From Mycobacterium numidiamassiliense (GTDB lineage: Bacteria; Actinomycetota; Actinomycetes; Mycobacteriales; Mycobacteriaceae), in contig NZ_FUEZ01000004.1 in NCBI RefSeq assembly GCF_900157365.1, positions 2,281,066 through 2,345,065 on the forward strand: DNA of 64,000 bases, written 5' to 3'. The first letter of the stretch is position 1. Every line of letters starts with the position of its first letter. The position numbers and the translations under genes are program-made. Below, piece by piece: positions 23,877-31,975 of the stretch. The notes beneath the pieces are model-generated. The model saw only the letters and a program-made list of their open reading frames with translations, made no database searches and was not told the DNA's origin.

Positions 23877-24009
23877 TGCATCCTCCATCCGGAGCGAGGG
23901 AAACGTCCAACGTTGGGCGACTTGAATTTAAAGTACATGAGTGTTATTCATCAGGCACTTTCCCGCGCCGAAGAGGCGATTAGATTTAACTCACCGGGCG
24001 AGTCGACCT

Positions 24010-24438
24010 TCAGTCCGTGAAGTCGATCCGCACCGATACGGGCGTCGTTTCGAGCGCCTTTACCAACCTGGCCCCTAGTCGGCCGAACTTGCGACCTCGC
24101 GCGACGACGTCGTCGTCCGGCCTAAATGTTGCGAGCCCGGGCCGCCAGTTATCCCCGTCGCGCATACGGACATTCGGATTGTCGGCGATATTGCTGCCCC
24201 AACCGGAGCGAGTGCCGTGCTGGCTGATCACCCACGCCCCTTTGGAGTCGAACTGCGCCGACACCGGAACACGGCGTGGTTGGCCGGTCTTGCGGCCGAT
24301 GGTCTCCAACTCGGTGGCCAGCGCGGTGCGCAGCCCCAGTCGGCTGAGGGCCCTCACCGTCGGGTTGAACAAATACCGGCCGAACGCGCGTTCCCGGTGG
24401 AACTTCCGCAGTGTCTTGCCGTCGCGAGTGTTCATCAT
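24010..24438 (-). CDS. Deazaflavin (F420)-dependent nitroreductase-like protein (Ddn family)
   Basis: A 142-residue split beta-barrel protein. The region with ELETIGRKTGQPRRVPV and the SGWGSNIADNPNVRM segment match the DUF385/Ddn family, whose members use F420H2 to reduce quinones, nitro compounds or enones. Paired ATG codons at 24438/24435 follow a GAGAGA site. It is divergent from a TetR gene across a 132-bp gap with two operator copies, so it is the likely target of that regulator. Substrate unknown. Confidence 0.85.
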   Translation of the reverse strand: MMNTRDGKTLRKFHRERAFGRYLFNPTVRALSRLGLRTALATELETIGRKTGQPRRVPVSAQFDSKGAWVISQHGTRSGWGSNIADNPNVRMRDGDNWRPGLATFRPDDDVVARGRKFGRLGARLVKALETTPVSVRIDFTD

Positions 24439-24491
24439 CGTCTCTCTCAAATGTGTTCATCCTGTTCGGTGTTGAGTGCCGCTCAACGACG

Positions 24492-24531
24492 GTAGACCGA
24501 TTGGTATAGTAGTAGACCGGTTGGTATAGTT
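24492..24531. promoter_or_regulatory. Two tandem 20-bp operators with embedded -10 boxes
   Basis: Two adjacent 20-bp units (24492-24511 and 24512-24531) differ at only two positions. Each contains the dyad ACCG-r-TTGGT (ACC/GGT arms) and TATAGT, a good -10 sequence. A 20-bp period places both on nearly the same face of the helix. Confidence 0.65.
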
Positions 24532-24570
24532 CAACCACGAAATTTCGAGGGATTCGAGAGGCGGCATGTT

Positions 24571-25131
24571 ATGTCAGCGCGCGACGCGCTCATCGCGAGT
24601 GCCACCGGACTGGTTCGACGCAGGGGTGTCGCCGGCACTGGCCTCAGCGCGCTGCTGGAGGACAGTGGAGTCGCGCGACGCACCGTCTATCTGAACTTTC
24701 CCGGCGGCAAAGAGGAACTCATTGCCGAGGCCACTCGCGAGGCCGGACAGGCGTTGACGGCGGTGATTCGGTCAGCGGGCGATGATGATCCGGCGCAAGC
24801 GATTCAGGCCTTCATCGACCAGTGGAAGGCCGCGCTTGATGAGAGTCAATTGGAAGCGGGCTGCCCTATCGTGGCCGCGGTCCTGGGTCGCGTCGACGCA
24901 CCGGCAGCCGCACAGGCGGCCGCCGAGGCGTTTGATGACTGGCAGACGGTCGTCGCCGACCGCTTAGTCGGGGCTGGAGTAGTCCCCGACACGGCGCGCT
25001 CGCTGGCTGCGTTGACCATCGCGTCCATCGAGGGCGCCATCATCATCGCGCTCGCTTCGCAGTCGCCAGACCCGCTCGACCATGTCGGCCGGCACTTGAT
25101 CGAAACGATCAAGCTTCATCTTCCGGGCTAA
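24571..25131 (+). CDS. TetR-family regulator, divergent from the Ddn-like gene
   Basis: A 186-residue regulator with helix-turn-helix at about residues 25-48 (LSALLEDSGVARRTVYLNF) and a TetR C-terminal domain with ESQLEAGCPIV, as in the LmrA/YxaF-like group. GAGAGGCGG lies upstream of ATG 24571. The operator pair 40-79 bp upstream suggests that it represses itself and the divergent F420-dependent oxidoreductase gene, perhaps released by a toxic aromatic or quinone. Confidence 0.88.
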   Translation: MSARDALIASATGLVRRRGVAGTGLSALLEDSGVARRTVYLNFPGGKEELIAEATREAGQALTAVIRSAGDDDPAQAIQAFIDQWKAALDESQLEAGCPIVAAVLGRVDAPAAAQAAAEAFDDWQTVVADRLVGAGVVPDTARSLAALTIASIEGAIIIALASQSPDPLDHVGRHLIETIKLHLPG

Positions 25132-25159
25132 ACAACAAACCGTCGGTCCGACGGCTGCG

Positions 25160-25852
25160 TCAGAGGTGGCTCACCACGAAAGTTGCGGCCTGACTGGGCA
25201 TCCCGGACTCCAGATAGGACAGATGCACCGGGGAGAACAGCTCGTCATGCGTGGGCAGCGCCCAGGTCCCGCCCGGCGTGCATACCGGATCGCCGGGCGC
25301 GCACAAGTCGATGGCCTTCGCCCCGTACCAGGGGCTGACCACACTTATCGGTGCACCCAGGTACCTGTCCGATGGATTGCCGAAGGTGGCGAGCGCGGCA
25401 ACATGAGCGGCTTCGTCGGCCGTCAGGATGTCGGGGATCAAGCCGGCAATCGGTGCCTGGGCGATGGTGGTCAAGTCTATCACCATGGCGCCCTGGGAGT
25501 ATCCGCCGAGCACCAGTTTGGTGTTGGGGCAGTTGGCAACCATCGACCTGACGTGTGCGTGGGCATCGACGGCGCCGGCCGATGAGGACGGAGCGAAATC
25601 GTCGCCAGCGGGGTAGTTGCTGGCATACACACCGACGGACCGGCCTCCGACCTGTGAGCGCAGTGCGTCGATAAATGCCTGTCCGACGCCACCAACGCCG
25701 GGCGCTTCCTCGGTGCCGCGGGCGAACGTCACCTCGACATCGGGGCAGGGAGCGGCGGACGCGGGGGCGATGAGGGTCGAAGCGCTCAGCAAGGCCGCCG
25801 ACGTCGCCGCCATCGCGGCAGCCAGCAGACGAGTGAGTTGGCGTGCGTTCAC
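25160..25852 (-). CDS. Secreted cutinase-like esterase (Culp family)
   Basis: A 230-residue alpha/beta hydrolase starting at GTG 25852. The signal peptide ends near APASAAPC. The mature enzyme has ARGTEE, catalytic serine in GGYSQGA, catalytic Asp in CAPGDPVC and a histidine near HDELFSPVHLSY. Four cysteines fit two disulfides. It closely resembles Cfp21/Culp1-type cutinases, which cleave medium-chain esters and lipids outside the cell. The insertion between the serine and the Asp regions is longer than I recall for Cfp21. It is convergent with the TetR gene. Confidence 0.88.
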   Translation of the reverse strand: MNARQLTRLLAAAMAATSAALLSASTLIAPASAAPCPDVEVTFARGTEEAPGVGGVGQAFIDALRSQVGGRSVGVYASNYPAGDDFAPSSSAGAVDAHAHVRSMVANCPNTKLVLGGYSQGAMVIDLTTIAQAPIAGLIPDILTADEAAHVAALATFGNPSDRYLGAPISVVSPWYGAKAIDLCAPGDPVCTPGGTWALPTHDELFSPVHLSYLESGMPSQAATFVVSHL

Positions 25853-25966
25853 GCCACCATGCTCACATATGGCGACCGACAGCTACCGTCCACGTCGCGC
25901 CACGCGTGGCCGTGGGAATGGCCGGGCATGCCGAAATGTTGAGGCGGGCATGACGCAAGAAGTACG

Positions 25967-26065
25967 GCCCAGCAGTGGTGGCAGACGGCGATCGAGGCCT
26001 ACCCCCACTACGTCGAGCTGCAGTCGCTGAGGGACAGGAAGATCCCGGTCTTCGTCCTCGAATGA
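25967..26065 (+). pseudogene. C-terminal remnant of a deazaflavin-dependent nitroreductase
   Basis: A short frame reads WWQTAIEAYPHYVELQ then RDRKIPVFVLE and a stop. This matches the conserved end of F420-dependent nitroreductase family proteins (WWxxAVxAxPxYxxYQ..TDRxIPVFxLE). No start or core domain is present upstream, where the cutinase start intervenes, so this is a truncated gene scar. Confidence 0.6.
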
Positions 26066-26107
26066 CCGACTAAACGGTGAAGCCCAGGACCCCCTCGCCC
26101 CTGGGCT

Positions 26108-26494
26108 TCACCGCCCGTCAACGCGGCGCGATGTGCCCTGGCGCGACAGAAGCCGTTCCTGTTCGTAGGCCTGGCTGGCTGTTTTCAGCTTCTGAAAGCT
26201 GTCGGGTGCCTGGAACTGGGACAACACTTCGAGGAAGGCGTTGGCGATCTCGCGGGCCTTCAATACCAGCGGTTCGCTCCCGTCTACTTCCCGTGAGAAC
26301 CGGAACGCCTCGGTTCTCAGCGCAGCCAGCTCCTCTTCATCGGCAGTCACCAGACGGCTTAACCAGTGCTCACCGAGAAACCAGAAGGCCAGCACGGCGA
26401 GGTCGTCGGCGCGTTGGAGTGGGTGACTCATGTTCGGCATTCGTAGCCAGGTGCCCCACGGATGGGACGAATCGGATGATGTTGTGGGCCACAT
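26108..26494 (-). CDS. Hypothetical helical protein
   Basis: About 128 residues from ATG 26494, rich in predicted helix (ADDLAVLAFWFLGEHWL; ADEEELAALRTEAFRF; AREIANAFLEVLSQFQ). The frame continues upstream to 26626, but there the opposite strand carries a TetR remnant, so I used the internal ATG. An ATG at 26440 is a further option. No clear ribosome site is seen and no family is recognised. It lies in a decayed region and could itself be a remnant. Confidence 0.4.
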   Translation of the reverse strand: MWPTTSSDSSHPWGTWLRMPNMSHPLQRADDLAVLAFWFLGEHWLSRLVTADEEELAALRTEAFRFSREVDGSEPLVLKAREIANAFLEVLSQFQAPDSFQKLKTASQAYEQERLLSRQGTSRRVDGR

Positions 26495-26693
26495 CTCGTA
26501 GAAGTCTTTGCTGATGCCATCGAGTCCGGCGCCATCTCGCCACAGCCGGTCGAGGCGACCGCATTGACGATGCTGGGCGCACTGCGAGAGGCAACTCTTA
26601 CATCGCGCGCAGACGATCAGCAGCAAGGGCGCGAGGACGTCGGCGCGGTGATCGACCGGCTGGTCGATTCCCTGCGCGCGGTTACACCGTCCC
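26482..26693 (+). pseudogene. C-terminal remnant of a TetR regulator
   Basis: The plus-strand frame reads VEVFADAIESGAISPQPVEA, then TMLGALREATL and, further on, VGAVIDRLVDSLRAV. This is the typical end of the TetR C-terminal domain (..G.i.p.PVe.La.mllGAL.EA....). A stop just upstream and the absence of any helix-turn-helix show that only the 3' part of a gene is left. End coordinates are approximate. Confidence 0.55.
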
Positions 26694-26719
26694 GAGTTGG
26701 GAAGAACAATTTAGTCGTC

Positions 26720-27360
26720 TTAGCCCAACGCAATTGGGTCCAAACCGAAATCGGTGCGTACGGCCTCGACAAAGTCAGTGACGGCCGCACTCGACGCCTG
26801 GTCCCAGTTATTCGCCGGTGTGCCTGCCTCGGAAATAAGGGCCGCAAGAAGTGTGACGATCGCCGCGTACTGAGCTTTTTGCAGGGTGTCGTTAGGCATT
26901 ATCAACTTCATTTCCGCCATAACGCTATTTAATTCAAACATTTGAGGCGCCGCGGCGAGCGCCGCGCGGAACGTGGCGGCTGCAATTTTCTCAAGCATGG
27001 AAGGAGTCGGTTCCGCTGCGTGCGAGAGGAGCTCGATCGCCTGAGAGGCTGTTGCCGCGGCCGCGCCGGCTTTTACCTGCTCCACCAGGTGCTTGACATC
27101 TTGATTGGACGACACTAGTTCATCAAATTCCGGAGATAATTCCTTGAACTTCGACGAACTAATCGCGCCCTGCACTATGTCCAAGGTCTTCACGAAGCGA
27201 ACCGATACATCGCGCAATAGTACGTCGCGCTGCCTTTTGGTTTCAACGGTTTCCGCTCTATGAAATGCGGCTTTAGAGGATATGAACGTCGTAAAGCCGC
27301 CAACACCGGCACCTAGCAACGTCGCAAGCGAAGTGAGTACAGCCTGATCCATGTGCATAC
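26720..27360 (-). repeat. Duplicated PPE 3' segment, copy 1
   Basis: This roughly 640-bp block aligns colinearly with 27582-28225 in the same orientation, with obvious similarity at DNA level (for example GGGTCCAAACCGAAATCG in both) and scattered substitutions. Confidence 0.75.
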
Positions 27361-27484
27361 GCGTAAATGTAGACGGCCGCCGGCTGGCCTGCTCCCTGAG
27401 CGCCAAATCCGTTGCAGCCGAACCAGATGCAGGCGGCACCAGCCCCGGGGCCGACTGCGCCTGAGCGTCTGCGGTGACCGGCAC
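26720..27484 (-). CDS. Stand-alone copy of the PPE protein C-terminal domain
   Basis: A 254-residue frame whose residues from about 43 onward match the C-terminal end of the PPE protein at 27582-29672 nearly throughout, including QAVLTSLATLLGAG, RFVKTLDI, QAIELLS, MAEMKLIMP and DFGLDPIAL. The first 40 residues echo the QSAPG-rich linker of that PPE. No PPE domain precedes it. A GTG at 27484 is the first possible start, without a clear ribosome site. It is either a translated half-gene or a duplicated fragment. Its domain starts with a hydrophobic stretch (TSLATLLGAGVGGFTTFISS) that could be a membrane helix. Confidence 0.5.
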   Translation of the reverse strand: MPVTADAQAQSAPGLVPPASGSAATDLALREQASRRPSTFTRMHMDQAVLTSLATLLGAGVGGFTTFISSKAAFHRAETVETKRQRDVLLRDVSVRFVKTLDIVQGAISSSKFKELSPEFDELVSSNQDVKHLVEQVKAGAAAATASQAIELLSHAAEPTPSMLEKIAAATFRAALAAAPQMFELNSVMAEMKLIMPNDTLQKAQYAAIVTLLAALISEAGTPANNWDQASSAAVTDFVEAVRTDFGLDPIALG

Positions 27485-27581
27485 CGGCTGAAACCCGGAC
27501 CACCTGAGAGCTCGGTGCCCGGTGGATTGAGCGCCGCCGGGCCGCCGTCCTTGTCACCTGAGAATTAAGAACCGCGTCGTC

Positions 27582-28225
27582 TTAGGCCAACGCTATCGGG
27601 TCCAAACCGAAATCGCTTCGTACCGCATCGACAAAGTCGGTGACGGCCGCACCCGAGGCTTGGTTTCCGTTACTCGTTGGTGTGCCGGCCTCGGAAATAT
27701 GAGCCTCGAAAAGTGTGACGATCGCGGCGTACTGAGCTTTTAGCAGGACATCGCTAGGCATTATCAACTTCATTTCCGTCATAATGTCATTTAGTTCAGC
27801 CATTTGAGGTGCCGCGCCAAGCGCCGAGCGGAGCGTGACGGCTGCAATTTGCTCAAGTGTGGGAGGAGTCGTCTCCGTTGCGCCCGAGAGGAGCTCGATC
27901 GCCTGACCGGCTGTTGCCGCGCCCGTGCCGGCTTTTACCTGCTCGAAGAGGTTTCTGACGACGTGATTGGACGACATTAGTTCATCAAGTCCCGCGGATA
28001 ATTCTAACGTCGATGACAAACTGATGGCGCTCTGTGCTATATCTAAGCTTTTCACGAAGCGAAGCGATGCATCGCGGATTAATGCTTGATGCTGTATTTT
28101 GGTTACAACAGTTTCTCCGCGATAAAATGTCGGTTTAGTGGAAATGAATGACGTAAGGCCGCCACCACCGGTACCTAATAGCGTCGCACCCGAAGTGAGT
28201 ACAACCTGATCGGTATGCACCAACG
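27582..28225 (-). repeat. Duplicated PPE 3' segment, copy 2 (inside the PPE gene)
   Basis: This segment encodes the helical end domain of the PPE protein and corresponds to the copy at 26720-27360. Confidence 0.75.
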
Positions 28226-29672
28226 GCTGCGAGCCCGGCTGCCCGCCGAGCGCCAAGTTCGGCGCAGCCGGTGAAGGCAGGTGCTCCAACGAAGCCCACT
28301 GCAGCGGATCCCCAAGGGGGGCCGTCGGCGCCGGCGCCCCGACAGCTGTTACGGCACCGGGAACCGCGAGGGGCGCGGCCACCCCCGGTACGGCCTGCAC
28401 CGGGGCCAACCCCGGTGCAGCCTGCGGCACCCCCGAAGCCGATTGCGGCTGAACTCCCGGAGCAGACTGCGGCTGGGCTCCAGGAGCCGATTGCGGCTGA
28501 GCCCCCGGAACCTGTCCCGCGGGCGTCGACGTCCCGGCCGTCGTCGTTCCCGATGTCGACGAGGTTGTCGAAGCCGACGAGGTCGTCGAAGTCGTCGAAG
28601 TCGTCGCCGATGTCGTTGTCGCCGCCGGGGCCGCCGCGGTCGGCGTCGCCGTCGTTGCCGGCGTCACCACCGGTGCCGCCGGGGCGAGGGAGCCGCTGCT
28701 GACGGTAACCGTGGCGCCGCCCTGAACGCCGCCGGTGACGGAACCGCCGGGGCCGACGGTGACGGTCGAGCCCGCGGGGACGGTGACGGAGCCCGAGCTG
28801 ACGCTGACGTTGGCGCCCTCGAAGCCGCGGGGGAGGGTGGCGGTGGCGTTGGGGAGGATGTTGAAGGCCGGGTAGTCGGAGTAGGTGAGGGTGGCGCCAC
28901 CGGGGCCGGCCGTGACGGTCCCCTGGACGGGAACGTTGATGGTGGAGCCCTGGCCGACTGTGACGGCGCCCTCGTTGACCACGACCGTGGCGCCTTTGGG
29001 GCCGGCGGTGTCGACGGCGTTAGGTCCGATGGTGGTCGGGCTCGGCTGTTGGTTGCCGCAGTGCCCCATCGACCTGGAGTGGCCATGCCCGCGGCCTGGT
29101 TGGCCGCGGCCAGCGTTGCGGCCGCCGCCATCCGGGCCGTCCCCCTTAGTGGTCGGCGGCGGCTCACGAAAGGGGCGCAGAGCGCTCGCCGACTCGGACG
29201 CATAGGCGTAGCCGTACATGGCGGCGGCGTCCTGGGCCCACATCTCCAGGTACTGGGCTTCGGTGACCGCGATCGCCGGGGTGTTCTGCCCGAAGAAATT
29301 GGTTGCGATCAACGCCATCTTCAGTGTCCGGTTAGCGGTGACCACCGGCGGGGGCACCGTCATCGCGAACGCCGCCTCATAGGCCGCCGCCGCCGCGTAG
29401 GCATTGACGGCGGTCTGCCCAGCCGCAGCCCCGGTCGCTGAGAGCCACCCCACGTAGGGTTTCACCGCGGCCGCCATCGCTATCGACGTCGGGCCTAACC
29501 ACACGTGGCCGGTCAGCCCTGCAATCACAGCGGAGTAGCCGGCCGCAGTGGACTCCAGCTCGGCCGCCAGCGCGTGCCAGCCCGCCGCGGCGGCCAGCAA
29601 CGTCCCGGCCCCCGGCCCGGCATACATGCGCCCAGAGTTGATCTCCGGCGGCAACAGCGCAAAATCCGGCAT
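27582..29672 (-). CDS. PPE-family protein with novel C-terminal architecture
   Basis: A 696-residue PPE protein. The PPE domain (residues 1 to about 170) starts MPDFALLPPEINSGRMYAGP, has the WLG motif and ends with TEAQYLEMWAQDAAAMYGYAY. Then come a basic/Gly linker, a beta-repeat region rich in VTVxxGSTVTVGPGG units (about 215-335), a Ser/Thr-rich linker, PQSAPG repeats, and a helical end domain (about 490-696). The usual SVP, MPTR and PE-PPE extensions are absent. ATG at 29672 gives the canonical N-terminus; GTG at 29696 is ignored. No PE partner is adjacent, so export through an ESX system would need a partner from elsewhere. Confidence 0.88.
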   Translation of the reverse strand: MPDFALLPPEINSGRMYAGPGAGTLLAAAAGWHALAAELESTAAGYSAVIAGLTGHVWLGPTSIAMAAAVKPYVGWLSATGAAAGQTAVNAYAAAAAYEAAFAMTVPPPVVTANRTLKMALIATNFFGQNTPAIAVTEAQYLEMWAQDAAAMYGYAYASESASALRPFREPPPTTKGDGPDGGGRNAGRGQPGRGHGHSRSMGHCGNQQPSPTTIGPNAVDTAGPKGATVVVNEGAVTVGQGSTINVPVQGTVTAGPGGATLTYSDYPAFNILPNATATLPRGFEGANVSVSSGSVTVPAGSTVTVGPGGSVTGGVQGGATVTVSSGSLAPAAPVVTPATTATPTAAAPAATTTSATTSTTSTTSSASTTSSTSGTTTAGTSTPAGQVPGAQPQSAPGAQPQSAPGVQPQSASGVPQAAPGLAPVQAVPGVAAPLAVPGAVTAVGAPAPTAPLGDPLQWASLEHLPSPAAPNLALGGQPGSQPLVHTDQVVLTSGATLLGTGGGGLTSFISTKPTFYRGETVVTKIQHQALIRDASLRFVKSLDIAQSAISLSSTLELSAGLDELMSSNHVVRNLFEQVKAGTGAATAGQAIELLSGATETTPPTLEQIAAVTLRSALGAAPQMAELNDIMTEMKLIMPSDVLLKAQYAAIVTLFEAHISEAGTPTSNGNQASGAAVTDFVDAVRSDFGLDPIALA

Positions 29673-29948
29673 GTCTATTCGCTTTTCGGGAGTCACGCGT
29701 GTTGATCGTTAGCAGGAGCGTACGCGGGAATGTCGGGATCGGACGCGGCTCCGGCAAACCTCGCGTAACAGCAGGATTAAATTCCGCCGTGAACGATCGC
29801 GTAGCTACGTGGCAGTCGTCGGTGCCGGGTCGCTGCTACGTCGGCCAGCAAGCCGGTGCGGTTCGGTGACCGATTCGATCGCTGCCATCACTGTTGGCCA
29901 GGTCGCGCGAAATCCGTCGCTGGGGTCCCCCCTGCCCCTGATAACTCC

Positions 29949-30908
29949 CTACTCGAAACGCTCCGGCGTGCGGCGAGCGCGGTCATCACCGACGCTCCTA
30001 GGGTGGTTGTCGCGGTGGGCACGCAGGATGCGTTCGGTCTGCAGGTAAACCTGTTCCTGCAGGTGCTCTGTGCGGGAGTTCTTGGAGGATTTCTTGAGTT
30101 TGGAGGGCGTGTAGTAGCCGCCGTTGCCCGTGGCCGTGGCCAGGTCAGGGTCGGTCATGATCCGCACGACTCCGCGGGAGCCTTTACTGGGGTGGCCGTA
30201 TAGCGGTGCGCCGAACCGTGCCATCAGCCCGAAGATTCCGCCGGCCTTGGCGCCGAAATCCGATTTCACGGTGCCGGGGCTGACCGCGTTGACCGTGACC
30301 CCGCGGCCGTCGAGTCGGCGAGCCAGGGCATAGGTGTAGAGCAGGTTGGTCAACTTGGCGTTGAAGTAGGCCTGAGTCTGGCTGTACTTACCCGGATAGG
30401 ACCAGTCGGTCTCGACTTTCCCGCGCCCCTCGATCAACGCGGTCATGTTGGCTACCCGCGACGGTCTTCCCAAGGAATCCGCACCCGCATGCAGCAGGTC
30501 GAGGAGTCCGTCTGTCAGGGCGGCTACCGCCACGTGGTTGATGGCCATGGTCATCTCGAAGCCATCTGAGGACAGCCGCCGCTCGTTGAACCCGGCGCCG
30601 GCGTTGTTGACCAGACCATGGATGCCCTGGGGGGCGGCGGCTCGGACGGCGTCTGCCAGCTGTCGCGCGCCGGCGATCGAGCTCAGATCGGCGGCGACCG
30701 GGATGACCCTGCCAGCCCCGTTACCGTCGACCGCGAGGTTTTCAACGCTGGCGCCCGCCGCTTCCGGAGTGCGGCCGTGCGTCAGGACGGTGGCTCCCTC
30801 GTCACCGAGAAGGCGGGCAGTCTCGTACCCGATGCCACCCTTGGTGGTGCCGGTGACCAGGACGGTCTGGCCCCGCAACCGGCCGCTTGGGGAGGGCTGC
30901 TTGCTCAT
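29949..30908 (-). CDS. Short-chain dehydrogenase/reductase, retinol dehydrogenase-like
   Basis: A 319-residue SDR. The cofactor motif reads TGTTKGGIG, one glycine longer than the usual TGxxxGIG; NNAG and catalytic Y-x3-K in YFNAK are present. The size and C-terminal half resemble the retinol dehydrogenase/protochlorophyllide reductase-like group. AGGAG lies 6 bp before ATG 30908. It follows the SDR at 30985-31716 after 76 bp on the same strand, probably in one operon under the divergent TetR. The 252 bp between this gene and the PPE gene start hold nothing I recognise. Confidence 0.85.
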   Translation of the reverse strand: MSKQPSPSGRLRGQTVLVTGTTKGGIGYETARLLGDEGATVLTHGRTPEAAGASVENLAVDGNGAGRVIPVAADLSSIAGARQLADAVRAAAPQGIHGLVNNAGAGFNERRLSSDGFEMTMAINHVAVAALTDGLLDLLHAGADSLGRPSRVANMTALIEGRGKVETDWSYPGKYSQTQAYFNAKLTNLLYTYALARRLDGRGVTVNAVSPGTVKSDFGAKAGGIFGLMARFGAPLYGHPSKGSRGVVRIMTDPDLATATGNGGYYTPSKLKKSSKNSRTEHLQEQVYLQTERILRAHRDNHPRSVGDDRARRTPERFE

Positions 30909-30984
30909 TGAAGTCTCCTAATCGTGAGGTTTGGGCTGAGAGTGGCGGGCGTTGCGCCCAGGATCAGATGGGTGTGGCAGCCGT

Positions 30985-31716
30985 TCACAGAACGGATTGG
31001 CGGCCACCGTCGACCGGGACGACGGCACCGGTGATGAAGCTCGACTCCTCGCTGCACAGGTAGGCGATGGCGTTGGCGATTTCGATGGGCTGGGCGGCAC
31101 GGCCCAACGGAATGGCAGCGACGAAGGTGGGCAGCATGTGTGCCATCGGATCCATCGCCGGAGTCATTGTGGGACCCAGCGCGACGGCGTTGACGCGCAC
31201 GCCCTGGGGCCCGTATTCCGCGGCCCAGGAGCGGGTCAGCGATTCCAGGGCTGCCTTGGCGGCGCCGTAGCCGGCCATCCCGGCCTGGCCGCGGTCGGCG
31301 ACCATCGTGGACACATTCACGATCGCGCCGCCGCCGTTTCCCGCCATCGCCGGGGCATACGCTGCGGTCAGCAGGAACGGTGCTTTGACGTTGACCGCGA
31401 ACATGGCGTCCAAACCAGCTTCGGTGGCCTCCGCGGTCGGGGCCAATTCCCAGAAACCGGCATTGTTGACCAGAATGTCGACGTCCCCGGCCTCCTGAAT
31501 CAGCCGTCGCACGTCGTCGGAAACGTTCAGGTCGGCGGCGATGAAGCGGGCAGGTGCGCTTGCGGTGGCGAGATCCTCGACCACGGCTTTGCCGCGAGAT
31601 TCGTTGCGGCCGGTGACGATCACAGCGGCGCCATGCTGGGCGAACAGTTTCGCGGTTTCCCGACCGACACCGGACGTAGCGCCCGTGACGAGGACCTTCT
31701 TGCCATCGAATCTCAT
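30985..31716 (-). CDS. FabG-like short-chain dehydrogenase/reductase
   Basis: A 243-residue classical SDR: TGATSGVG, NNAG, catalytic S in VNVSTM, Y-x3-K in YGAAK, and the VPVDGG end typical of FabG-like oxidoreductases. AAGGAA precedes ATG 31716. It is the first gene of a two-gene SDR unit that diverges from a TetR gene, with a palindrome in between. Substrate unknown. Confidence 0.88.
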   Translation of the reverse strand: MRFDGKKVLVTGATSGVGRETAKLFAQHGAAVIVTGRNESRGKAVVEDLATASAPARFIAADLNVSDDVRRLIQEAGDVDILVNNAGFWELAPTAEATEAGLDAMFAVNVKAPFLLTAAYAPAMAGNGGGAIVNVSTMVADRGQAGMAGYGAAKAALESLTRSWAAEYGPQGVRVNAVALGPTMTPAMDPMAHMLPTFVAAIPLGRAAQPIEIANAIAYLCSEESSFITGAVVPVDGGRQSVL

Positions 31717-31770
31717 CGGCTGTTCCTTCTCAGTTGACGTTGGCTACGTACGGCATAGCGTCCCTCCACA

Positions 31771-31794
31771 ATTATGGAATGTCAAATCCATAAT
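31771..31794. promoter_or_regulatory. Perfect 8-bp inverted repeat operator between SDR operon and TetR gene
   Basis: ATTATGGA and TCCATAAT are separated by 8 bp, 55 bp upstream of the SDR start. It is AT-rich against a GC-rich background and fits a TetR dimer site. Confidence 0.6.
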
Positions 31795-31962
31795 GAGGAT
31801 TCACGGAAGGGCGGGGAGGTCAACGCGCTCACCTGTCGGTCGGACCATCATCACTGCAAGAAAGGCATTTCAGCAATCCTGCAGAAGCCGTGTCAGCTCG
31901 CTCCGAATTGGTGTTAGCATCCTGGAACTGAGCCAAGAATGGATTCAAGAATCCGCCAGCGG

Positions 31963-31968
31963 TAGCAT
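31963..31968 (+). promoter_or_regulatory. -10 element of a leaderless TetR transcript
   Basis: TAGCAT, 7 bp, then ATG at 31976. Confidence 0.4.
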
Positions 31969-31975
31969 CGACGGC

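Noticed and set aside
26495..26626. N-terminal cysteine-rich extension of the hypothetical protein at 26108-26494
   Set aside because: It would start at TTG without a ribosome site and is antisense to a recognisable TetR remnant.
28560..28640. CRISPR-like or minisatellite repeats in the PPE gene
   Set aside because: The repeats encode Ser/Thr and PQSAPG linker units in frame; there are no spacers or constant repeats.
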